DNA of 64,000 bases, from the NCBI GenBank assembly GCA_025517485.1, contig JAOPKB010000014.1, forward strand, positions 62,001 to 126,000, read 5' to 3'. The translations under genes were made by a program, and so were the position numbers. The stretch comes from Natronoglomus mannanivorans. GTDB taxonomy: Archaea; Halobacteriota; Halobacteria; Halobacteriales; Natrialbaceae. Below are positions 25,522 through 34,022 of the stretch, piece by piece. The notes beneath the pieces were generated by a model, which did not search any database, had not been told where the DNA came from, and was given only the letters and a program-made list of their open reading frames with translations. How positions within the stretch are numbered: position 1 is the first letter of the stretch; each line of letters opens with the position of its first letter.

Positions 25522-27423
25522 TCAGACGGACTCAGACAGCCACCACTCGAGCGTCGTCGCCATCGACAGATTCCGTGCGTCGGAGGCGGTCCCGGTGTCG
25601 GTCTGGAGTCGCTCGAACCCCGCCTCGAGATCGGAGACGTCGAGGAAGGTCTCGGCAGTCGGCGTCCCGTCGAACAGGGTGCGCTCGATCGTCTCGAGGT
25701 CATACGTCGTGGTCCCGTGAACGACGTTCGGCGAGAACTCCATCTTGTCGTCGCGTTCCCTGATCGCCCGTGGAAGGACTCCGGCGAGTCCATCGCGGAC
25801 GATCGTTCGGTCGAGGGCGTTCGTGACGGTCGCGCCGGGGGGTAACGCGAGTGAGAACTCGATTAGGCGTTTGTCGAAGTACGGGTACCGTGGTTCGATA
25901 CCCACCGCTGCAGCGGCTGCATCGTTTAGTTCCAGATTGAACGACGGCTCACCGGCCGCGAGCGCCTGTCGCCTGAGTTCCCGCTGTGACTGTGGAGGTT
26001 GGCAAACGGCGTCCGTTTCGAGTCTCGTATCCAGTCCGGTTCGCCGAGCGAACTGTCGATCGATCGAGGCCATCGAGCGTTCGACGTAGCGGTCGGTCTC
26101 GAACCGCGAGTGACGGAACCGGCGCACCGATTGTGGGGCCAGCGGCGCGAGCACGTCCCGCCAGAGGACATCCACCGTCGAGAGCCAGGGATATCGCCGT
26201 CGATAGGCGCGTAATTCGCGGGCGAGCGTGGGAAACTGGCCGCGACGCGCGAGCCCCCGGAAGTATCCCTGTACGCTCGAGCCCATCGTCTGGTCGCCGC
26301 CGTAACCGTGGAGGATCGTCCGAACGCCCTCGTCGGCGGCCGCCGCGTACAGTCGCGGGATGAGTAGAAACAGAGACGGGTAGAACGGCCGTCCGAAGTG
26401 CTCGAGGAGCGTCTCTGCGTCCGCGAGCGGGCCGAACTGGTCACCGTGAACGGTGTGGGACTCGACCCCACCGGCGTCCGTAACGGCATCGATGAACTCG
26501 CGTTCGTCGCAGTCGGTGACGTCCTCGAAGACGGCCGAGAACGTCGGCAACGGTGGTTCACCCCGGTGTGTTCGGAGGGTCGCTGCGACACTGGCGATCG
26601 ATCCCGAATCGAGACCGCCACTCAACAGGGACCCGACGCACTCGGGACGCTGCCCCCGCAGGCGGACGTCGACGGCGTCCGTGAACAGGTCGCGAAACTG
26701 TCGTTCGTACGTATCGTCGTCGACGGGCGGTAACGGATCGATATCCTCGAGTGACCAGTACCGGCGCAGGGTCCGGTCCGCCTCGGTGATCGTGATCGTG
26801 TGGGCCGGTGGGAGTCGTTCGAGTTCCTCGAAGCCGGTCGCCGTTCGGTCGTCGAGACGGCCCGCGAGATAGTCGCCGATCCACCGTTCGTCGGGTGTCA
26901 GTTCGGTCGGTGTAACGGTCCGAAGTGCCGGGAGCTCCGAGGCGAACGCGAACAGGTCGTCCGTACAGTGGTAGTACAGCGGTTTCACGCCTACGTGGTC
27001 ACGCGCACAGAACAGCGATTCACGGTCGTGATCCCAGACGGCGAAGGCGAACGCGCCGAGCAACCGTGTGGGACACGTCACTCCCCACTCGCGATACGCC
27101 TCGAGAAGCAGGCGGCTATCGGGGATCCGTTCCTGTGACCGAGGGCTGTCGAGTTCGACCTCGAGGGCCTCGAAGAGCTCCTCGCGGTTGTCGATCCTGG
27201 CGTCGGCCGTGATCGTGAGTCCGTCGACGGTCGTCGGGAGTGTTGCGGCCAGTGACTCCGGCGTCGTGTGCAATTGCTGGTGACCGAACCCGACCGACCC
27301 GTTCGACCATTTCTCACCTCCGTCGGCACCTCGGTGTCCGAGTCGGTCGTGAAGTCGCGCGAGTGTTTCGTCGAGTCCGATTCTCGTCCCCGCTCGTCGG
27401 TAGCACCCAGTGATGGCAGTCAT
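25522..27423 (-). CDS. Lasso cyclase C2 (asparagine synthetase-like)
   Basis: 633 residues from ATG 27423. Same architecture as C1: N-terminal amidotransferase-like domain (TAITGCYRRAG...HRGADGG...ADARIDNREEL...ARDHVGVKPLYY) without Cys2, then the synthetase domain with PP-loop SGGLDS (~268-273). It is clearly homologous to C1 but diverged in the substrate-facing half (ILHGYGGDQTMG versus VLGGALGDSAVG), which suggests different cores. It lies between B1 and precursor A3 on the minus strand, giving the order B1-C2-A3-K2. Confidence 0.87.
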   Translation of the reverse strand: MTAITGCYRRAGTRIGLDETLARLHDRLGHRGADGGEKWSNGSVGFGHQQLHTTPESLAATLPTTVDGLTITADARIDNREELFEALEVELDSPRSQERIPDSRLLLEAYREWGVTCPTRLLGAFAFAVWDHDRESLFCARDHVGVKPLYYHCTDDLFAFASELPALRTVTPTELTPDERWIGDYLAGRLDDRTATGFEELERLPPAHTITITEADRTLRRYWSLEDIDPLPPVDDDTYERQFRDLFTDAVDVRLRGQRPECVGSLLSGGLDSGSIASVAATLRTHRGEPPLPTFSAVFEDVTDCDEREFIDAVTDAGGVESHTVHGDQFGPLADAETLLEHFGRPFYPSLFLLIPRLYAAAADEGVRTILHGYGGDQTMGSSVQGYFRGLARRGQFPTLARELRAYRRRYPWLSTVDVLWRDVLAPLAPQSVRRFRHSRFETDRYVERSMASIDRQFARRTGLDTRLETDAVCQPPQSQRELRRQALAAGEPSFNLELNDAAAAAVGIEPRYPYFDKRLIEFSLALPPGATVTNALDRTIVRDGLAGVLPRAIRERDDKMEFSPNVVHGTTTYDLETIERTLFDGTPTAETFLDVSDLEAGFERLQTDTGTASDARNLSMATTLEWWLSESV

Positions 27424-27575
27424 CGTCAAGATCCCACTCCGAGACTCCAGCGTTCGGTATGGCGGGAGGTCATCGTCTCGAGGTCGTCGGTATCGATCCG
27501 TCTACTGGTCCGTACCGTCGGGTACTGGATACGCGATAGGCACTGTTCGTTCGGATCGGCAAGTGCTCTGCCCAC

Positions 27576-27866
27576 CTAGTCGCTGTCGATCTCGACGAGT
27601 TCGCTCGACGAGAGGTCCTCTAGCACGTTGTGGAGGTCTCGGGTACAGCGCTCCGGATCGACGTCGTATTCGTCGACGAGTCGATGCCTGACGTCGGCGA
27701 CTGTCCGGGGTTCTTGAATCAGTTCCCAGATCCGGCAACCGACCTCGTTGAGCCCGTAGTACGTTCCTGCATCCCCATCGAGAATTACCATCTCGTCGTC
27801 CAGTTCTGTCGTGAGAAGGTCGCCGTCGGCGACGACGATCGCCTCGTCTTCGAACGTGTTTGTCAT
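27576..27866 (-). CDS. Lasso leader-binding protein B1 (PqqD-like RRE)
   Basis: 96 residues. LTTELDDEMVILDGDAGTYYGLNEVGCRIWELI and the following helix-rich VADVRHRLVDEYDVDPERCTRDL are the PqqD/RiPP recognition element fold. In split lasso systems, B1 binds the leader YxxP motif and brings the precursor to B2. It is the only B1 in the window. GAGG lies 8 nt before the ATG. It is divergent from precursor A2, with 260 bp between them that hold promoters for both. Confidence 0.87.
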   Translation of the reverse strand: MTNTFEDEAIVVADGDLLTTELDDEMVILDGDAGTYYGLNEVGCRIWELIQEPRTVADVRHRLVDEYDVDPERCTRDLHNVLEDLSSSELVEIDSD

Positions 27867-28087
27867 CTATATCCCCTCAAAAACAGTATGTATTTCGATC
27901 GTATTAATAGTTCATACTGTAGCTCGGGCTTGTTATATTTGTTTTTGGGTGAGTCGGATAGAACATCGCCGAACGGTGTGGAAACTGGCGCCGGCTCGTC
28001 GTCCATTTCCAAAACGTCGTTGACGAACAGTAGTCGACACCGTCAGTCGGGGTTTGGCCAACGAGACCGATATCTATTGGAAATCAG

Positions 28088-28094
28088 TATAAAT
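28088..28094 (+). promoter_or_regulatory. TATA box of precursor A2
   Basis: TATAAAT, centre ~36 nt upstream of the A2 ATG with GAAATCAG as a BRE-like element, predicting a ~10-nt leader. Confidence 0.5.
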
Positions 28095-28126
28095 GTTTAT
28101 CAGTGCAGGTGCTTAATACTAGGTCG

Positions 28127-28270
28127 ATGTCTGAGCAATCAACGAAGACGTACGAAACCCCCGAAGTGACCGAGTACGGCTCTGTCGAGTCGATTACGAT
28201 GCAGAACAAGATCGGAAGCGGTGAAGACGAGTACTCCGAACTGACGCCGCTCGTCGGCTCGGTTCAGTAA
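28127..28270 (+). CDS. Lasso peptide precursor A2
   Basis: 47 residues. Leader YETPEVTEYGSVESIT has the Y-P-G-T spacing and is nearly identical to A1. Cleavage after Thr-Met would give a core starting QNKIGSGE with E at position 8 (or D at 9); the alternative G-start gives GSGEDEYSE, a Gly1-Glu9 ring. The tail is LTPLVGSVQ. Compared with A1 it lacks one residue before QNK and three at the end. It is transcribed alone and is convergent with kinase K3, mirroring the A1-K1 arrangement. Confidence 0.82.
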   Translation: MSEQSTKTYETPEVTEYGSVESITMQNKIGSGEDEYSELTPLVGSVQ

Positions 28271-28380
28271 AAGGTATTGGACGAGGCTCGATCGATCGAC
28301 TATCGACGGGCGACGTCCCGACGAATTATTTTTGAATACTACGGCTGTAGACAGTCAGAGACGGTGAGTCGTCGTCTATT

Positions 28381-29283
28381 CTATACGCTCGAACGGAGAT
28401 CATCGACCACCAGTTCGACGAGCGACGGCAACTGCTGGTGATCGTCGGGTCGACGGAGGATTCGAAACGGTGTCGTCTCGGCGACCTCGGCACACTGCTG
28501 GAAGTGAGCTGACGTGGCTTCCGTGTCGGAGAGAAGTCCGGCCGTGTACGTCTTCGAGATCAGTTCGAACAGTCGTTTTCGTGGGGGGAGTGAGTCGAGA
28601 GACAGCGTCTCTGCGTCCCGTAGGAGGTAACAGCCTGCCAACGGTACCGGGTCTGGAACCGCCTCGACGCGTCGATAACATTTCGTCGATCCGGTTTCAG
28701 CGGTCGGCACAGGAAGGGACGTCGCTTCGACATCGAGTGCGTCGACCGCGTCGGACAACAACCGAAACTGTGGTACGCCGGGAACCACGGTCGGCGTGTC
28801 GTTCTCGAAGTGAATCCCGACCACGTCGTCTTCTAACAGTGGATACCCCTGTGTGTGAAACGCGGCAGCCGTCGTCGACTTGCCAGCCTGAGGTGGGCCA
28901 AGAAAGACCGCAGCCCTCCCAGCGACCGAGACGGCACTGGCGTGGAGCGTCAACAGTCCACGCTGGTGGATCAGAATTCCCAGTACCTCGTTTTGAATGT
29001 GTCGTCGAAATTCAACCGTCGCGTCTTCGGAGAGTGGATCGATCCATATCTCCGCTCCCTCGCCGACCCGGATCGATCCGAGACCGTCGTACGTCAATCG
29101 GCACGTCTGTGGTTCGGCCCGAATACGCCGTTGGCCTTCACCCACGACCGACGTCGGGACCGGCTCGACAGTCCCACGTCGAACGACGACGTCCGCTGGC
29201 GTGTCCACTGAGTCGATCGTCGGTAGTCCGGGAAAGTCGAGTTCCGATCGAATCGCCAATCCGTATGCTGTGTAGTGATTCAT
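28381..29283 (-). CDS. HprK-like kinase K3 of the lasso cluster
   Basis: 300 residues; Walker A GPPQAGKST at ~129-137, LHASAVSVAGRAAVFL before it and LLEDDVVGI after it. Nearly co-linear with K1 (shared VVGxGxRRIxAEPxxCRLxYD and the GLLSDTEAT...HFQQC C-terminal segments), so it is a recent paralog. Together with A2 it forms a precursor-kinase pair duplicated from, or into, A1-K1. Predicted peptide kinase. Confidence 0.82.
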   Translation of the reverse strand: MNHYTAYGLAIRSELDFPGLPTIDSVDTPADVVVRRGTVEPVPTSVVGEGQRRIRAEPQTCRLTYDGLGSIRVGEGAEIWIDPLSEDATVEFRRHIQNEVLGILIHQRGLLTLHASAVSVAGRAAVFLGPPQAGKSTTAAAFHTQGYPLLEDDVVGIHFENDTPTVVPGVPQFRLLSDAVDALDVEATSLPVPTAETGSTKCYRRVEAVPDPVPLAGCYLLRDAETLSLDSLPPRKRLFELISKTYTAGLLSDTEATSAHFQQCAEVAETTPFRILRRPDDHQQLPSLVELVVDDLRSSV

Positions 29284-29441
29284 CGTGTTGTGAGACGTTC
29301 GCGTCGCTGCTCACCGGACCGTCCGTTCGTTCGCGTGGTTCGATCGCTGCCCGAAGCAGGCCAGTAGGTGTATGTGAGGTCCGGTTCTACGAATCTCACA
29401 CCCGCGAACCGACGCCTCGAGACGGTGAGCGGAAGCATCTC

Positions 29442-31247
29442 TCAGGGTGTCGTCGTCGACTCTACTTGCGAGGCGTAGAGGTCGGCGTAGTGGCCGTCGT
29501 TGTCGAGCAATTCTCGGTGCGTCCCCGCTTCGACGAGGTCGCCGTCGACGATGGTGTACAGTCGGTCGGCACCCCTGACCGTCGACAGCCAGTGTCCGAT
29601 CACGACCGTCGCGTACTCGCGGTCCATCGCGTCGATGCCCGAGACGATCGCTTCCTCCGTCGGCGAATCGAGTTCGCTGGTCGCCTCGTCGAGCAACAAC
29701 ACGTCCGCATCCTTGAGTAACGCACGTGCGATGGCAACACGCTGGCGCTGTCCACCCGAGAGTCTGACACCGTCATCACCGAGTCTGGTATCCAATCCGT
29801 CGGGTAACTCGTCTACGAACGCCGACACCTGGCTGACCTCGCACGCACACTCGATCTCCGCTCGCGTCGCATTCGGATTCCCGACCGTGACGTTGTACCG
29901 CAACGTGTCGTTGAACATAAACGGGTCCTGACGGACGATGGTAACACGGTCGTGCCACGACTCGAGGTCGATCTCCTCGAGGGAAACGCCGTTCGCTCGA
30001 ACCTCTCCCTCATCGGGATCGTACAGTCGCGCCATCAACGAGATGATCGTCGATTTTCCGGCACCGGAGGGACCGACCAGTGCGATCGTCTCGCCTCGCT
30101 CGACGCGTGCAGTGATATCGGTGACACCGTCGTCACCGTCGTAATGAAAGGTCACGTCCTCGAGCGTGAGTTCGGTGACCGGCGACGGCGCGTCCTCACC
30201 ACCGTCCGGTTCGGCGTGGGAGTCGAGTTCGTCGATGAGTTGCTGTGTCCGCGCGAGGTGCGGTAACAGTCCATCGAGCGTATACAGGCTGTTGTTGAGT
30301 CCACTGATCAGTGGCGAGAGCCGGAACATCGCGAACAGAAACACGCCGAGTGCGGTGAACGAAAGCGACAGGAACTGCAGCGCGACGTAGATGAGTGCGA
30401 AGACGACAAGCGCGTTGAACAACTGGTTGAAGTTCTGTAGCGCAGCCTGATTGCGCTGGAGTTTGACGCGGGTACGAACGAGGTCCTCGTGTGCACGTCG
30501 ATATTCGCTCGTCAGATCGGCAGTCATGTTGAACAGTTTCACTTCACGAAGTCCCCGAATCCCGGCGTTGACCTGTGACTGGATGGTTTCGTTCGCCAGT
30601 GCGACACGGTCACCGATCTCGTAGCCCGATCGGAGCACGAACCGACTAAGAAACGCGATCGTCCCGAGGATCACGACCGAGACTATCGTCAATGCCGGGG
30701 ACAGTATCAACGCGACCGCCAGATACGCCACGATGAAAAAGCACTTCTGGACGATCTCGAGCAACAGAGTGATGACGTGGGCTGCCTGCTGCGTTTCGGT
30801 GACGATCGCGTTCATGATCTCGTCACCGTCCTGTTCGTCCACGAACGAGACGTCCGCAGCGAGCAGTCCTTCGTAAGACTGTTGGCGAAGTTCGTACAGA
30901 TACTGGTGGCCCAACGACGCCTGAATCCAGGCGAGCAAGAAATTCGCACCGTACCGAACTGTCATCACCGCAGCGAGTCCGGCGATCAGCATCGCGAGAT
31001 CGAGCTCGAGCCCGAGCAATTGGTAGGCCCGAACGAAGTACCCGACCATGCCCGACGCCTCCTCCGAGATGGCATCACCGGACTGGGCAGTTTCGATGAT
31101 CGGCACGAGAAAGCCCACTCCGATTCCCTCGAAGAGGGCGGCGAACATACCCAGGAGAAGAATCACAGCGCCGTGGCGTGGCCGATAGGTTATCACGCGC
31201 CAGAGGGCTCGGAGTTTCTCTCGGCGCGTTGGTTCTTCGTCGATCAT
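29442..31247 (-). CDS. ABC exporter, probable lasso peptide transporter (D)
   Basis: 601 residues: an N-terminal six-helix ABC exporter domain and a C-terminal nucleotide-binding domain with Walker A GPSGAGKST, Q-loop VRQDPFMF, signature LSGGQRQR and Walker B VLLLDEATSELDS. Fused TM-NBD homodimeric exporters of this type are the D component of lasso clusters and also give immunity. Gene order with NT upstream and K3 downstream on the minus strand supports that role. No C39 peptidase domain is present, consistent with a separate B2 protease. Confidence 0.87.
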   Translation of the reverse strand: MIDEEPTRREKLRALWRVITYRPRHGAVILLLGMFAALFEGIGVGFLVPIIETAQSGDAISEEASGMVGYFVRAYQLLGLELDLAMLIAGLAAVMTVRYGANFLLAWIQASLGHQYLYELRQQSYEGLLAADVSFVDEQDGDEIMNAIVTETQQAAHVITLLLEIVQKCFFIVAYLAVALILSPALTIVSVVILGTIAFLSRFVLRSGYEIGDRVALANETIQSQVNAGIRGLREVKLFNMTADLTSEYRRAHEDLVRTRVKLQRNQAALQNFNQLFNALVVFALIYVALQFLSLSFTALGVFLFAMFRLSPLISGLNNSLYTLDGLLPHLARTQQLIDELDSHAEPDGGEDAPSPVTELTLEDVTFHYDGDDGVTDITARVERGETIALVGPSGAGKSTIISLMARLYDPDEGEVRANGVSLEEIDLESWHDRVTIVRQDPFMFNDTLRYNVTVGNPNATRAEIECACEVSQVSAFVDELPDGLDTRLGDDGVRLSGGQRQRVAIARALLKDADVLLLDEATSELDSPTEEAIVSGIDAMDREYATVVIGHWLSTVRGADRLYTIVDGDLVEAGTHRELLDNDGHYADLYASQVESTTTP

Positions 31248-31338
31248 TGTCGTGAGACTCCGTCATTGTCGAGACCGAACTGGCACGGACACGACGTCGT
31301 GTGACGACCATTACATCGCGATCGGAACGCTCTCTCCA

Positions 31339-32559
31339 TCACTTCGACTTCACCTCCCTTCTCCGGTACGCCGTCCTTCCACCGGTCGACAATCGGTTCG
31401 CTGCACCTGCCATCAGACGGAGACAGCGAACACCAACGTACAGCGGGACGAGCGGCTTGGGCAACGAAACGCGTTCGATATCGCCTCGGTCGGGTTTGAG
31501 TGCCCAGTAGAGCCAGAACTTCCCCTTGTCCCGGTACCGTTCGAGGGTTCGTGACTGATAGCGTTTCAGATCGAATCGCCAGTAGTCGGTATCGTCGAAC
31601 AGTCGGTCACGGACATGGGTTACCAGTGGCTCGATCGTCGGATCCGCATCGATCGGCTGCTGGACCACGTCGGGAAGTGGTGTGTCGAGCACATCCCTCG
31701 TGACAGCGAGTCCGAGCAACAACATTCGTTCACAGTGATGATCTTTGGCACGCTCGAGGATTACGTCCCAGTCGAACGAGTGAGACTCGACGTACCGTGC
31801 GACGTCACAGAGCCACTGGAGCCGTTCCCATCGGTGTCTGGTCCCGTGAACACAGCACATCAGGAGTCGATCCTCGTGGGAGAGAACGGGAACCTCGGTG
31901 CCAGCGATAGACAGTGACGAACGCCGCTCCCAGACCGTTTCGAGGTCGATTCCGGTCGGAAAGTGCTGCGAGACGATCCGCCAGTGTAACTCGACTTCGA
32001 ACGGATCCGATTCGTGATCGAACGGATAGTCTCGAGCGAACTGTACGTAGGCCCACTCCTGTGTGTTCGTCAGGCCCGCTGTCGTCTCGAGCGTGTACCG
32101 TGGCTCGTAGCCCCGCTCGAGGAGGACCGATTTCGCAGCGGGGAGGTCGTCCCGAAGCACGAGAAAATCGAGGTCTCCGAACTCGCGATGCCCGACGGAG
32201 CCGTAGGCGACGTCGGCGACGACCGGCCCCCGATACGGAATCGCTCGAATGTCGTGTCGATCGAACGCCGCCGAAAGCGCGGCAACTTCCTGCATCATCC
32301 GGAGATTTCGCCGTGCGAAAAACTGTGATCGAGCCTGGAGTTCCTCGAGTATCCCGTCCGGAACTGCGTCCGAACGGTGGCGATGGAGTGTCTTCGAAAC
32401 GAGTGTCGTCACACCGTGTGCACTCGTGATATCGAGCACGTTATCCCAGTCTATCTCTCTCGGTCCCTCGAGTGATGCTGTCAACTCTTCGCCCGACGTG
32501 CCACTCGCTCGTATACATTCCACGACGAGTCGTTCTGCCCCACCATCTATCTCCCCCAT
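31339..32559 (-). CDS. Nucleotidyltransferase (NTP_transf_5 type) of the lasso cluster
   Basis: 406 residues. The segment YGSVGHREFGDLDFLV (~119-134) has the D-x-D metal site (D129, D131) of the PF14907-like uncharacterised nucleotidyltransferases, preceded by IPYRGP. Homologs with this layout accompany HprK-like kinases in bacterial lasso clusters, where they are thought to modify the peptide further; the donor is unknown. 91 nt upstream of the ABC gene on the same strand, so likely co-transcribed. Confidence 0.8.
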   Translation of the reverse strand: MGEIDGGAERLVVECIRASGTSGEELTASLEGPREIDWDNVLDITSAHGVTTLVSKTLHRHRSDAVPDGILEELQARSQFFARRNLRMMQEVAALSAAFDRHDIRAIPYRGPVVADVAYGSVGHREFGDLDFLVLRDDLPAAKSVLLERGYEPRYTLETTAGLTNTQEWAYVQFARDYPFDHESDPFEVELHWRIVSQHFPTGIDLETVWERRSSLSIAGTEVPVLSHEDRLLMCCVHGTRHRWERLQWLCDVARYVESHSFDWDVILERAKDHHCERMLLLGLAVTRDVLDTPLPDVVQQPIDADPTIEPLVTHVRDRLFDDTDYWRFDLKRYQSRTLERYRDKGKFWLYWALKPDRGDIERVSLPKPLVPLYVGVRCLRLMAGAANRLSTGGRTAYRRREVKSK

Positions 32560-32700
32560 TCGTATTAGAAATATATCCTATTACTATAAATTTGGCTGTT
32601 ATTGAATAGTATTTATGTCGGTTGGATAGATCTGCTTCCGACTCGAGTGTCCAACCGTTCGAAATCCGGATCCTGTCGGTCGCAGATCGGTTCCAAAACG

Positions 32701-33828
32701 TTACGTCCGATCGATCGCCGATCGATACGCGTCTCGGGCGGTTTCGGTCACTCGATCCCAGTCGTACTGTACAGCGGCATCGACGGGGTTCGTCGGTGGC
32801 CGTTCACCGTGAAGCGCTCGCTCGAGGACGTCGGCAAGCGCGTCGACCGTCGGTTCGACGACGAATCCGGCCTCGCCGATTACCTCGCCTGCTGCGGACT
32901 CGGGATGATCCGCCGCGATGACGGTACAGTCAGCGGCCATCGCCTCGGCGTAGGTGATACCGAACCCTTCTCGAGTCGACGGGGACGCGAAGACGTCCGC
33001 AGCGTGCATCTGTGCGAGAACGTCGTCGTACTCCTCGAGAAACCCCTCGAAGCTGATCTGCGATGCGTTCTCGAGGGTTCGCGCCTTCGCCTCGAGTCGT
33101 TCTCGTTCGGGGCCGTCGCCGACGATTCCGAGCGTTACGTCGCCATCGGCGACACGGTCGAACGCCTCGAGGAGGAGTCCGACGTTTTTGTCCGCGATCA
33201 AGCGGCCGGCGAAGAGCACGTCGAAGCCGTCTGTAGCGGGGGCTGTGTCGTCGATCTGGTCGACATCGATCCCGTTGGGAACGACGTCGATCTCGTCTCG
33301 CGCGGGGCCGATCTGGGCGAGTCTGTCGGCGGTCACACCCGAGACGGCGATCGGGTCGTGTGGCGTGTATGCAGTGAGTCGTTCGGTGACCTTTCCGAAC
33401 GGTGCGAGTCTGCCGAGGTAGCCGTCCCAGTAGTCGAGCCAGACTTCGTGCCACGTGGTGACCAGCGGTGTATCCGTCCCGAGGGTACCGAGTTTCGAGG
33501 CCAACACCGGGAAGTAGGGGAAGACGGAAGCGACGACGATATCGTGGTCGTCGATGTTTCGACGCAGGTCCGGAAGGAGTCGGGCGGAGAAGTCGATCGC
33601 TTCGGTGATCGACCGACGGTCGTCGGTGTACAACTCTTGGGCTGGTGCGACCCCATGGAGAGTGATACCTTCGTACGTGGCTACTCGAGGTCCATCCCAG
33701 AACTGCCGACCGTAGACGGTGACCTCGTGGCCGTCGGCGGCGAGGCGGGTCCCGATCTCGTGGATCCGTTTTTCGGCGCCTCCCTTGACGAAGGGGTATA
33801 CAACGTTCGAGACGAAAGCCACTCGCAT
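32701..33828 (-). CDS. GT4-family glycosyltransferase
   Basis: 375 residues from ATG 33828. MRVAFVSNVVYPFVKGGAEKRIHEIG is the GT-B N-terminal start. VVPNGIDVD and LFAGRLIADKNVGLLLEAF mark the inter-domain region, and the C-terminal EGFGITYAEAMA (E-x7-E) is the retaining GT4 signature. It probably adds a sugar to a lipid-linked glycan or exopolysaccharide on the cytoplasmic side. Divergent from the sulfatase at 34023. Confidence 0.9.
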   Translation of the reverse strand: MRVAFVSNVVYPFVKGGAEKRIHEIGTRLAADGHEVTVYGRQFWDGPRVATYEGITLHGVAPAQELYTDDRRSITEAIDFSARLLPDLRRNIDDHDIVVASVFPYFPVLASKLGTLGTDTPLVTTWHEVWLDYWDGYLGRLAPFGKVTERLTAYTPHDPIAVSGVTADRLAQIGPARDEIDVVPNGIDVDQIDDTAPATDGFDVLFAGRLIADKNVGLLLEAFDRVADGDVTLGIVGDGPERERLEAKARTLENASQISFEGFLEEYDDVLAQMHAADVFASPSTREGFGITYAEAMAADCTVIAADHPESAAGEVIGEAGFVVEPTVDALADVLERALHGERPPTNPVDAAVQYDWDRVTETARDAYRSAIDRT

Positions 33829-34022
33829 CACGAATACTATCTTCTAACTATCGTAATAGTGTTCCGAATTTATGTATAATTTGGTTGTATTTATCCCACT
33901 CTCTCCTCGTTCTTATAGGGTTGTTGATAGTATGAGAGGGTCAATATGGGGACAGATCCTATATTCGTTGTAAATAGGAGAAGATAAAGATATTAAACAC
34001 TCAAATCCATTTGGTGTATACG

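Noticed and set aside
32602..33879. Plus-strand open frame opposite the GT4 gene at 32701
   Set aside because: The GT4 motifs are on the minus strand; the plus frame has no recognisable fold.
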